From assembly GCA_037074765.1 (NCBI GenBank), contig JBAMDO010000187.1, positions 1-64,000 of the forward strand: a stretch of 64,000 bases of DNA, written 5' to 3'. Each line of letters opens with the position of its first letter. Within the stretch, counting starts at the first letter, position 1. A program made the translations under genes and the position numbers. Of this stretch, positions 1 to 12,124 are shown in pieces. This stretch comes from Mansonella perstans (taxonomy: Eukaryota > Nematoda > Chromadorea > Rhabditida > Onchocercidae). Below the pieces are notes generated by a model. The model ran no database searches and had not been told where the DNA came from. It worked only from the letters and a program-made list of their open reading frames with translations.

Positions 1-1810
1 GGGCATGTGTCATCAGTAATAAACTAATTTATTATTCTGAATTCGTTTTGTCCTCTTTCTCACTCTTTCATCAAATAAACCTTATAGGAGCAAAGATAGT
101 TGTTGGTGCAGGTATTACGTAATTCTGGTAAGTTATCACCTGCTTCTTTCATTTATTACAAAAAAATGCACCATTTCAAATTGTTAAAAAAACAAAACAA
201 TTTTTTATTTGAAATTGAATAAATTTGAAAAAAATAAATAAATAAATGAATGAAATTATCCTTCCAAAAAAAAAAAAATTCTTTTATTAATTTCAATTTA
301 AGTTTCAATTTCTAAAATAGTTGCTTGTCAAATAAAAATTTTAATATCAACGATTAGTGAGATTTATCCAAAAATGCAGATTTAGATGATTTAAACCATT
401 GGATATTTTTTCAATTAGAATGGTGATTTGCCTGGCTAATAACTGAACTATTTATCTAGTTAAAAAACTAATTCTTTCTATCAGGAAATGATTCATATTT
501 AAGAATAATTCAGAACAGTTTCATTAAAATTAATCAAAATCCAATTTCATTTTAACTATGAAATGATTAAAAATTTAAAGTTTTGCTAACTAAAAAGTGT
601 TTATTAAGCTATGATAATAAGTATTTATCATATCCAAGCAAAAAAAAAAAAAAAAAAAATCTCCCTATAGTTTGCAATTACATCGGCGAACACAAGTTCA
701 TTTGAAATTTCGAATTATTTCAAGTCTAATTTAGATCTATTAATTAATTTAGTCATATAAAATGTCAGAAAATAAATCTCTTTATACGTAACATGTGATA
801 TAATTATGACTTTGTCTAAAATAATGTGAAAGCCGAAAATTTGTCTAAATATGTGAAATTTCACAATTTTAATTTCCTATCTTAAATTTGAACTATTTTT
901 TTTTTGATCGAATAATGTTTAATCAAACTATTTGTTTGATCAATTTTAATTTCCTATCTTAAATTCAAACTATTTGTTTGATCGAATAACAATTTAATGA
1001 CTCTAACTTATCCTTGAAATCCTTTCGTTCATTCTTCTACTCTCCCCCACGGAGAGGAAAGTTAAGTTCTTGAGCAAGTAATAGTGTAGTGGTAGTAATA
1101 GCAGCAAAATTTATTCGAAATATCTTTTCATCTTTCTCTTTTGCTTCTCACTCCCTTTCCTCTTTCAATTTTATGTACGATATATGATATACAACCATTT
1201 TGTAAATGTATAAACGAATAATTGATGTTAATAGATGGTTATGTATAAATGTGTGAGAAAATTTTTGATTACAACGATAGAAATTTTACACATTTTTCAT
1301 GTCCTATTCCATTTCATCATTCTTTCAATCCTATAAATTGAAATTTAAATTTTTATTAAACAAATTCTCAATAAAATTTACATTAAATTTTATATTGTTA
1401 CACTATTATCATATTCACTCATAATTTAAAAAAGTTTAAATTTAAAAAAAAAAAAGAAAGCAAATGAATTTTCGATTACTTATCAGTGTTTCACTTCACT
1501 GTAATTTAATAATATTTAATTATTCAAATATTTAAAATTGATAAAAGAAAGAAATAAAAGTTCATTCACATACAAGTATCTGAAAACTTTTAACATATTA
1601 TCATTATGATATCAAAAAATTTCCTTCTTTTTCCCAAACAATTTTGCAAAAAGTTAATTTTGTTATTTTCTTTTTTCAAATTTTTTGAAAAAAAAATCTT
1701 TCCAATGCCTTTAATAAATGTTTTGATTATTTCATTGCAAAATAACTTTGGAAAATATGCTGAATAAACAAAAATATTTCAACAACAAAAAAATATTTTT
1801 TCCCTATCCT

Positions 1811-1850
1811 CTCTCTCTCTTCATTTTTTCCTTATCCTCTCTCTCTCTCT
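1811..1850. repeat. CT-rich simple repeat
   Basis: Two runs of alternating CT (about 8 and 12 nt) separated by a T-rich linker. The open frames on both strands here are products of this composition. Confidence 0.8.
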
Positions 1851-4800
1851 CCATCCTAAAAAAGTTTTGTGGAAATGGAATGAAAATAAAATCTTGCAAA
1901 ACTCTCAGGGTACAAATTTTCATTCTTTCTACTCTCTTTCTTTCTCCTCTTTGTATTTTTTTACATTCAAAATTTTCCAATGTAAAATTTATTTTATATT
2001 GAAATAAAAAAAAAAAAAAAAAACGGAACAAAAAAGAAATTAAATTTTGAGGCGAAATTTTTTTGCAATTATGAATTTCTAATTTTTTATTCACAATTTT
2101 CAGTTAATTAAAATTTATTTAATTAAAAAAATCTATGCAATAATTTAGACTATTTCTCTGCGTTTTCCTTACTTTTATTTAATTAATATTCAATTAACTC
2201 ATTTATTTAAATTACAACCAAAATTCTTAAATTTCTTGCATAAATTTTACTTTGAAAAAGTTTTATCCTACCTATATAATTTGTCTAATGTATGTATCAA
2301 TTGAACAAAGTGCAAGTCAGATCATAATAAAGTTCAAACCGATTTAATGATTCATTTAATATCAATCGTAATTCAAATTTCAACAGCTTCCCATCATCTC
2401 CATAACTTTTCCTTTTTATCGTCAATTCTAAAAAATTTTCTGTTTCTCTCTTTCTCTCTGTTACTCAAAAAAACAAAAAAAAAAAATCCTAAAAGTAATT
2501 TTACTATGCATCACTTATCAAATTGTATTACTCATACAAAAAAAAAAAAAAAACTTTTTTTATTATCCAAAACTTTTTTTTTTGTTTATTCCTTTAAATA
2601 TCATTTTGTGTGTGTGTGTCAAAATTATTCTTTCAGATTAAATTGAATCAATTGGTTCCATTTGGTCTGTTTCGCGTCTGTCTGTTTATTGTGTCCACAA
2701 AATTTGGTGCACACAGACAGACTTCTGAATCCTATAAATGTCCTTGTTTTGTTGCTAAGTTACAATAATCTCACCGGAAATACTTTTTCCATATTGGCAA
2801 AAAAAAAAAAAAAATTTTTCCCTTTCCGATGGTATATTACTACCAATTGCTCAAGTTAAGCAAAAATGATAAATTAATGTTAAAAAAAAAAAAAAAGAAA
2901 AAAAAAAAACGGAAAAGTGAAAATGAAAAATCGAAAAATGGAAAATTTTTGCATGAAAAAATAAATTTATAGAAATCATTCTGGGAAGTAAATGTAACAA
3001 ATTGAACTTTACAATTTTAGTTCCCGAGAAAGCGATATATCTTTGAATAGCTTAAAAATTATATTTAACAAAAATATTTTTAAAAGAATTTTTTTTTTGT
3101 CACAATTATCTTTACTGTATAATAATAGGTTTAGTTTTTTTTTCATAATTAATGTCACATTGTTTTTTTTTTTTTTTTTTTTCAAAATAAAAATTCGAAG
3201 AAATTAATTTTTAGAAATGTAAATCATTGTTTTTCAATTGAATAATTAGCAAATCCCTTTTTTTCATCGGATTGCTCTTTAAAAAAAAAAACCCGTCTAA
3301 TGCGGGATGAGATGAGAAGAAGTATAGCAATTCATTTGGTGAATGCAAAATAGGTTGGAATGCAATTGTTTGTATATCATACTTCTTATTTGCAATATAG
3401 CTTATGCTAATAAGCATAAAGTATGCAAAAAAAAAAAAAAAAAAAAAGGCTTACCATTTTTTAGTTCCTTTCCAATTGCAATATCATTTCATGCATTACT
3501 ATTTATTTTGTACATATATATATTATTTGCCGAATAGATATATTTTTAATGCTTCTATGTAAATTAGCTGATTTTATTTATTTATGTTTTAAAACGCCGC
3601 CATCATCACCTGTTATTTGAATTTAAACACAATAAAACAGTAAATATTTACATTCATTACTCATACTTAATACCTTTTTTTTTTTCCAATAGTAAGTAGG
3701 AAGCTAACTATTTGTAAAATATTTAAAAATATCATCATTGTCAACTATTATATGAATTCTAAGTAAATAAAAATACTTAATATTTCTATTAAAATATTTA
3801 AAGTTAAGTTTTTTCATTTCCATCGAATAAAAATTTTATGAAAAAATTTTACACAACCCATATCGAATGAAAAAGAAAGTATGAAATTTAATTTGCTATT
3901 ATGGAAAAAAAAAAATCACTAAACAAATAATTGAATACTTATAATAAAGGCTAAAAACAGTTCAAATGAATCAATTTATATGTGTACATGATATCAGTGA
4001 TATTGAATAGTAAACAATGTATTTTGAAAAAATAATTGATTGTATAATTTTGATAAGTGTAAAAAATGAGAAAATGAAAATCGTAATAAATTTTATTAAA
4101 TTTTTTCATTTTTTTTTATTTTATTAATTTAATATTATTTTATTAACTTTGAATTAATAATGCATTTGAAGATGAGCCTAATTAAGCAAGCTTAAATTGG
4201 TATCATCACAATGTCATAAGACAGATGCGTCGGCGTTTTTGGGCCATCAAAAAAAAAAAGGAAAAAGGAAGCAACAAACAAAATCCTCTTTTAACCCTTT
4301 CATCTTTAACAATAAACTAATTAAATTAAGGATGAAAAGAATGATGATAGTGATTACGAAAGATTGTGAGAGATAGAGATATAGTGATTGATATTAAAAT
4401 GAAGCTTGAATATTCTTAATATCGCGTAATATTCTTTAGGAAAAAAAAAAATTGCTTCATTAAACCGCTCAAAAAATCCATGCAAAAAAAAAAAAAAAAA
4501 AATTAAGCCGCTCTTTGTAAAATGAAAAGTAAGTCTGATATTGATGTGTAGTAAGTATCCTATGATGTAACAGTATGGTTACATTTTAAGAGAGAGAGAG
4601 AAAAAAAAAAGCGTAATATCAGGTTTTTTTTTCATGATCATTGAAGCGAATAGCTTTTCATCCACTTAAAAAAAATCTTGACAAGGCGGCAAAAAAAAAA
4701 AAAAAAAAAAAGCCTTTTCAAATAGGTGGCAAAAGAAAAAAAAAAAAAAGAAATCATACTTAACTTGGATCAGTTATAAGTAGATGACATTATATCCTTT

Positions 4801-6350
4801 TAAGTTTTATTTATACCATATGCTATATATCTTATAAAGTTTTTACAATTTGTTTTGTATTAAATAGCTTGAATTTCAATCAATGAAATGTGAAAATGAA
4901 TTTTTTCAAAAAAAAAAAAAAAAATTTAAATTAGATTTGAAATTAATCTATTTTAATAATATTATTATAAGATTATGATATATGTCGTTATTAAAAATTT
5001 ATCTCGAATAATAATAAATTTTTCCTTCATTATTATTATTTAATTTATCATAAGAAAAAAAAAAAAAAAAAAGAATACCCCTCAAAGTTATTTTTCAATT
5101 ACAATTTATTGAAAAATTCAATTTGAAATGAAGTCAACAATTTCCGATTATATTTCTTTGAACAAAGTATATCTTATAATAATATGAAAATTTATATAAG
5201 CCATAAAAATCTTGTTACCTACAACATTCGATGTGTAATTTGTTGTGTTTGTATTTCGCTACAGTAATCAACATTTCATCTGCAAGCATTGCTTCAAACT
5301 TTCAATCTTCTATCTTTTTCATTATACCTCATTCTCCTCACTCTTTCTACGCTCTCGTCTATCTTCTTAACTAGTTTTTACCATTTTGATAGGAGCAATT
5401 ATCCCAACAATGCTACAATTTCAACAAGGCCAACAATCATCTATGAGCTATGTAAATAATACAATCCAAAACTTTCCTATAATTTTCCTCTCAGTTAGTT
5501 GTAAAATTCCCAAACTATTTAAAAAAAAAAAAAAAAAATATTAGCATTAATTCATAAAAAATGCAAATTCTCACAACAATAATATTTTACTAATTCTAAA
5601 GTATGTTGACCTCAACAGAAGAGATTGACCTTAGAACAAAAAAATAACAGATATTATTTGCAACGAAATGACATTGAATAATTTCAGCTGAAATAAAAAC
5701 AACATCACACTAGCTCATTTTTCTCTCATACATTTATAAATTAAATTCTTAATAACTATTTCAATTTTTTTTTTTTTTTTTGATAGTTATGTTAATAAAG
5801 GCTAAACTAATTGTATCACACTAAATAATTCTTAACTTTATAAACTGATAAAATCTTATTGGCTAAAAAAATTAGTTTAATATTCATCAATTTACAAGTA
5901 ATAAATATTGAAGTAATATAGGTAAGTTAAAAAGTATCATTTACAGTATGATAAAATGGCCAAATGCAACATAATTACAAGATATAATTACGAGAATCAT
6001 TCATCATACAGTTAATAGTATCAATCATTCTCAACGATACAACAAACACTAACAGTAACATACATGTATCGGATATTTGTATATACTGTATTTAGCCATC
6101 TATGTTTCTTTTGATCATATCTTTTCCACACAAAAACATATATATTCATCTTATTTCCCCTTTCAATAAACGAATATATCAGTAAGTATGAAATTAAAAT
6201 ATGTTTAAACTTGGCAAAATATTCATTAAAAATTATTTCGATACAATTCAATCATTCATTACAGTATCTCTCACTAACTTTGATCATTTTATTCTTTTAT
6301 CATTAAAATGAAATTTCAATCTTACATTGCCATTTGTGTGTACTCTTAAT

Positions 6351-6630
6351 TTTAATCAAAGAATGCCATTGATTGAAGGATTTACTCATAAATTTTTATA
6401 ATTTAAATAATATTACTAATCAGTCCTTATTATTTCTTATCAATTTAATTTTAATCAAAGATTGCCACTGATTCAAGGATTTACTCATAAATTTTTATAA
6501 TTTAAATAATATTACTAATCAATCCTTATTATTTCTTATCAATTTAATTTTAATCAAAGATTGTCACTGATTCAAGGATTTACTCATAAATTTCATAATT
6601 TAAATAATTTTATACTAATCAGTCCCTATC
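6351..6630. repeat. 99-bp tandem repeat, about 2.8 copies
   Basis: The block beginning TTTAATCAAAG recurs at 6351, 6450 and 6549, an exact 99-bp period. The copies share GGATTTACTCATAAATTT and an ACTAATCAGTCC-like stretch and differ by a few substitutions; the third copy has small deletions and then decays. No coding function is evident. Confidence 0.9.
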
Positions 6631-6866
6631 AATTCTTATAAATCTTTTATCAAATCTTATACTAATCAATTCTTATCAATTTTTATCAGTCTTTATCAAA
6701 ATTTTCTTTTTTGTTTTTTTAATGAAATAAAAGGCAAAAGAGTTTCAGCTTTCCTAATGTTCATCTCAATTAATAATATGTACTTTTTAAATAATTTCTA
6801 AAATTTTTCCCCTAATTTAACAGGAAAGCGCGGGGGAAAATGAATAACCAAAGAAAATTGGAGGAA

Positions 6867-6912
6867 AGAGAGAGAGAGAGAGAGAAGGAGAGAGGGAGAG
6901 AGAGAAAGAAGG
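6867..6912. repeat. GA-rich simple repeat
   Basis: Alternating GA tract with a few interruptions, just downstream of a GCGCGGGGGAAAA motif. It produces Ser/Leu-rich spurious frames on the minus strand. Confidence 0.85.
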
Positions 6913-7073
6913 AGGAAGAAGAAAGAAAAATGAAATAAAAACAACAACGTTGTACTTTTGCTTTTTTTTTTCAACAAACGTATCAATCATGTTTTGCATG
7001 CGACTTAATGAAAACAAATCAAATCAACCGGAAAATTTGTACTTTGTTTGATAAAAAAAATAACAAAAAAAAA

Positions 7074-7137
7074 ATCTCTCTCTTTTTTCTCTCTTCTCTC
7101 TCTCTTTTTTCTCTCTTCTCTTCTCTCTCTCTCTCCC
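7074..7137. repeat. CT-rich simple repeat
   Basis: Imperfect CTCTCTTTT repeats; low complexity, no coding potential. Confidence 0.85.
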
Positions 7138-8267
7138 TTTTTTCATTTTTTTTTTAGCGTGGGAATGAAGTAAATTAAATAAAAAATGAGAATGGAGTGA
7201 AATTTAAAAATGCTAAAGAAGATCAACGATAAATGAATGCTACAAAGGGTTTTAAAATTTATTAAAATGTTTTAAATTCATCCTTAAAATTTGCACAATT
7301 TTTAGTTTCAATCAATAAATGTAAATTTTTGCTTCTTTTTTGAATTGAAAAAAATTAAAATGATTGATTTGAAATTTAAATTTTTTCTTTTTTTTTTTTT
7401 TGTAAAATGAATTATAAATTGTGAACAGAGAGAAAAAAATTATAAATCATAGTGTTGTACAACAATTACAGTATTTGATATTTTATCAATCATTTATTGA
7501 TGATATATATGATTTTACGTGAAATGCGTGTAATTTAAAATATCTAACGTAATATAAATTTCAAAATTAATAAATAATAATTATTAGAGATTTATGCGAG
7601 AGAATTTTTTCTTTTAAATAAAAATTTCTTTTTTTTGTAAGTTTTTTTTTTTTTTTTTCTTTAAAACATTACTTATGTAATGTATTCTTTTTTACTATCA
7701 ATTTAGCAACAATTTCTATTGTTTCAATAATTTTCACAGCCATAAAATTGATTCTATTCAAAAAAAAAAAAAAAAAATAGAAAATGAGACTTAGCAATGT
7801 TTAACAAATTAGTATAATTCTAGCGGATCATCAGAAGGAAATGTAAGAATGCTAAAAGAATTACAAAAGAAGCATATTTAGGCTTATTACTATTTGTTGT
7901 TTAGTTTGAAATTACCCGATTCACAGGAATGGTTTCTGTTCCAAAAAAAAAATTAAGAACCAATAACAACAACCACCGATAATACGTCTAAATCAATTGA
8001 TGGGAAACTGGTTTTTATCGGGTTAACATAGATGAAAGAAAGAACAAAAGAATGTGACAAATAATGGTTAATGGGCAGATGAGGCGATACATAAAGTTGA
8101 TTGCGGTATGAGAAAATAACGCTCATTGAATTACTTATCCCACCAGAAGTAATACAATTCATTCGTAAAAATTGAATTTTGTAAAAGGTAATTTTGAAAT
8201 TTTCAATAAACTTTATCACATCTAACATTAAATCTCATTTCTCAAAATACTACTATATCATGAATAG

Positions 8268-8298
<31 letters not shown>

Positions 8299-8896
8299 TT
8301 GAAATTTTAACAAAGAATTTTTGTTTTAATTTAAAAAAAAAAAAAACATTTTAAAAAAATCACGATAGATTATAACGTAAATGTGAAATGCTTGAAAGTA
8401 ACGTATTCTGTTTGTTTTAAAAAAGATAAGCAAATATATATCACGAACACGTATATCATAAATGTATATCACGAATACATAAAAAAGAATTATTGTATTT
8501 CTCTTGTATTGAATAATATGCATGCAAATAAATGTTTCCATATATTTAACATCTAGGAAATTTACGCAAACTTACGTAAAATTAAATCTTAATTTGATGA
8601 AAATTCTGCGTACATGTGAACGTTCACGTGAAATTACTGTTTAAAAATTTCAATTTAAGATGTATCATTTAAAATGCAATCGACTTTTGATTTTTCAAAT
8701 GATAAACTATAATGAATATTGATTTTTCACTAATCTCAGATTATGCCACCAAATGAAATTTAAAAGAAATGAATTGGAAGAGTTTTGTGCGGTGATTTGA
8801 TTTGAAAAAGAAATGAATTTGAGCATTGCTAGAATACATTTTCTATTAAATTAAATTCTTTGAAAAAAAGAGTTAAAAGTTAGAGGGAAGACTTAC

Positions 8897-11121
8897 TTCT
8901 AGTCGGTGAATCAATGTGAGAGGAAGTGCGACCATCTGATACTGAAGGTGACAATTCTGAAATAAACTCAACAATTCAGGATGCTGCCTTTTTTCCTAAA
9001 TGCTCTTTTTTTTTTTTTTTTTATTTCTACTGATACTGTTAACACTAAATGTTAATCATCAGAAATAAAAATTGACAAAAATTCGAAGTACTTTTTTAAC
9101 ATTTTTTTTTTTTTATTAAGCTTTTTAATTATCACTTCTAATTTAATTTCCTTTTAAATCTAATTTGTATATGCGAATCAAAATTAGCATAGAATGGAAA
9201 GATTAGAAAAATGATTAAACTTCATTAAGTGAAAATTTTAATTGAACAATTACTTAATTTCTCTTTTTGTTTTTTGTGCAATGATAATTACAATGTATAA
9301 GTTGTATCTAAAATAACTGAAAACTATTTTCACAATAATCTAGAATAATCTTGCTAAGTTTTCGTTTTTTCTTTTCGAGCAAATGGAAGAAATGATAATC
9401 TCAGGCAAGCGAAAGAGAGATGAAAAAGGGATTCTTGTTCCATCGAATATTTTTATCTCTTCAAATCTTACTAAATGTTGATAATACTGTTAGATATATT
9501 TTGTTGTTCAATGTGCTGTTGATGTTTGACTGAATCATCCCGAGATTTCCGTTACCTTTTTTTCTTTTATATTTTTAGTATCACAAAGAAATAAAATATT
9601 TTTTTTTTTTTTTTCTTCATTCACGTCAAAACATTACCACACATATGATATCAATTCATCAGATCTTTTCTGATCCATTCAACAGCATTCAACAAAATAT
9701 AAACTATCGCTAACATTTTTTGTTAATTGCCTACAACCGATAAACATCATATATTGCATACGGTATTGTGTATTTAAATTATAACAATAATATTAACATT
9801 GTATTGGTTGGGTCAAAGGTTATGCATATACTAAATATTAAAAATACAGTAATATTTACTTGTAGTTGCATGATTTTATTTTTTTCTTTTGAATAATTAA
9901 CAATGAAAGTAATCAAATACATTCCAAAAAAATTTCTACTACCAATAACTTCTTCTTAGTACCGTAATCAAAAGAAATTTCACTAATCTATTTTAAGCAT
10001 TGTAATAATTAAGCAATAATCATTAGCATATTTCGAAGTAAATCAACAATGAAATTAACTTTATAAAATCATCTATTTGCTATTTCTAATTTTTTTTCTT
10101 CCTCTCTTTTATTTTTTCTCTCTCTCTCTTTTTTCAATTTTATAGGTATCATTAAGCTATTATCTAATAAAAGATAACAAACTTTAGGGATACTTCACGA
10201 AGATTAAATTTCATTCCAATGGAAAAAAACCCATTTATATTTATACCTACACATACATACCCAAACATATACAGATACAGATACAGACACACACATATAC
10301 CCATACAAGATGAATTTTTCAACAAAACATGCTGGGCGTGAAAAGTGTTGCTGATGTAATGCCTCCGACAATAACATTAGGTATTCCAAATTCTTCTTGT
10401 AATTTCTCTCTTACACTTTTTTTTTTGTGTAGCAATAAACGTTGTTATTGTTGTGACAACTATTTTTAATGCTATTGCTATTGGTAGTTGTTGTTGTAGT
10501 ATTAGTAATTGATCAGTAGTAGTTATTGATGTTGTTGTGATTGTTACTGTCATAAATATCATTATTTCAATTTGTTACAATCACTGTTATATCATTGCAT
10601 TATAGATGTAGATTTTTTATCGTTTATAATTATTACTATTATTTAGTTATTTAATATTAATTATATTATTTTCGTGAAATAAATTTTGCTACTTTTTCAT
10701 TTATATTTCATCTAATTGTATTTATTGTTTTATTTTAAATTTATTTTCTTTTAAAATTTTCAAATTTTTGTTTTTTTTTAAAAAATTGACCAGTTCGAGA
10801 TTGTGGTGAATGATTTTGTAAATTGTGTAGAAATTGTTGTTGATGAAGGAAATTGGCATAATATTGTTGCAAATGTGGATTGAATAGTGATAATTGAGCG
10901 GCCATTTGATTTGGAAAAACGGAATTTCCGGCTGTAGTAGATGTTACAGCCGGAAATGCTGCTGCTGCTGCCATAAATGGTAAACCTGGAAAAGTCATTG
11001 TTGCAGCAGCAGCTGCTGCAGCAGCTGCTGCAAAACGTTGCTTTTCCTTATCCATATCAGTTGTACTGCTACTTGTACTACCACTGCTAGACGGTAATGA
11101 ACACATTCTCGGTAAGGACAT
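8897..11121 (-). CDS. 5' exons of a poly-alanine protein, probable transcription factor (partial)
   Basis: Seen: exon 1 runs from ATG at 11121 down to 10791 (331 nt) and exon 2 from 8956 to 8897 (60 nt). Both boundaries are phase 1, so the G left from exon 1 joins AA of exon 2 to give Glu. Exon 2 has a TTTATTTCAG acceptor and a strong GTAAGT donor; the exon 1 donor (GTCAAT) is weaker. Exon 1 encodes MSLPRMCSLPSSSGS, a Ser/Thr-rich stretch, nine or more consecutive alanines, a hydrophobic GLPFMAAAAAFPAV segment, and a Gln/His-rich end with HLQQYYANFLHQQQF. Exon 2 encodes SPSVSDGRTSSHIDSPTR. Inference: poly-Ala plus Q/H-rich low complexity is typical of the N-terminus of developmental transcription factors (homeobox, T-box, Sox). 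No DNA-binding domain is visible, so the class is unknown. Later exons would lie below 8897 or outside the window. A simple TTG/CAA-rich tract (about 10430-10560) lies in the 1.8-kb intron. Confidence 0.55.
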
Positions 11122-11133
11122 CACAAAATAAAT

Positions 11134-11143
11134 CTGAAAAAAA
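11134..11143 (-). promoter_or_regulatory. 3' splice acceptor 12 nt upstream of the start codon (probable SL trans-splice site)
   Basis: On the minus strand, TTTTTTTCAG ends 12 nt before the ATG of the poly-alanine gene, leaving only ATTTATTTTGTG as leader. In nematodes an acceptor this close to the start codon, with no obvious upstream exon, usually marks spliced-leader addition. A conventional intron behind a 5' UTR exon is the alternative. Confidence 0.5.
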
Positions 11144-11902
11144 GAGAACTAAAAAAAAAAGATTGAAATCAAAATACATTTTAATATTAATAAAAATATG
11201 ACGTCATTGATTCAACTGAAAATTTTATTTTAATTGAAATATTTGTATTTCTCATTTCATTATTATCTATTCATTCATTCCATTTATTATTACTATTATT
11301 ATTCTTTATTATCAAATTACCGTAACACTTATATAACTAACCTACCAATTAAAATTGAAAAATGAATTATCGTAGGATGCCTAATTTAAAAGTTTAAAAC
11401 TCAATTGTACTGTATCATTTTAGAAATCTTTGTAAACTTTTACCATATGAAAGAGAAAGAGAAGTATTTGGGGTAAATTACTTTGCTTGTTTCATCAATA
11501 TATACTTATTGAATCTTTCGTCTTTTAAATGAAAGTAATAGCTTTGTTGTTACTTTTCTAAAATTTGTTCATTTCAAAATTTTAAATTTTACAATTAAAA
11601 AAATTTTCTTTGGGAAAATGAAATGGAAAAATCTAATGAGGAAATTTATGATAATTACTAATTCTTTTTTATTTTTTGAATAATTGCTTCTTTTTCTTTT
11701 GTAAATGTATTATATTTGGTCGTTATGTACGCTTTGCATATTTTTCAATTAATTAATTCATTAAGTAATTGTTGGAATTTTGTCTTTGTTTCTTTTTCCA
11801 AACTTTTAAATTAAAGTTCAATTTGGATTAATAAATTTAAAAAATGTATTAAATGGAAAAAAAGGAAAGGATCAGAAAGGTATTATAGAGAAATTAACGA
11901 TG

Positions 11903-12124
11903 AATGAATGAATAAAAATGAATGAATGAATGAATGAATAAAAATGAATGAATGAATGAATGAATGAATAAATAAATGAATAAATTAATTAATTAAGTAG
12001 ATAAATAAATAAATGAATCAATAAATGGATGAATGAATGAATAAATGAATGGATGAATGAATGAATGAATGAATAAATGAATGGATGAATGAATGAATGG
12101 ATGAATGGATGAATGAATGAATGG
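11903..12124. repeat. AATG tetranucleotide satellite
   Basis: About 220 bp of (AATG)n with AATA and GATG variants. The same unit, in the opposite orientation, forms the larger satellite at 34024-34556. Confidence 0.95.

Larger units (their letters stand above)
1..8896. other. A+T-rich intergenic or intronic DNA
   Basis: No coding region, tRNA or rRNA could be supported here. It holds many A or T homopolymers of 15-25 nt (near 640, 3165, 3425, 4485, 4690, 8275), CT and GA tracts, and a 99-bp tandem repeat described separately. Open frames are short and come from homopolymer or CT tracts. The stretch may include introns or 3' exons of the minus-strand gene whose first two exons lie at 8897-11121, since that gene has no visible end, but no further exon with matching phase was recognised. 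Confidence 0.6.
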
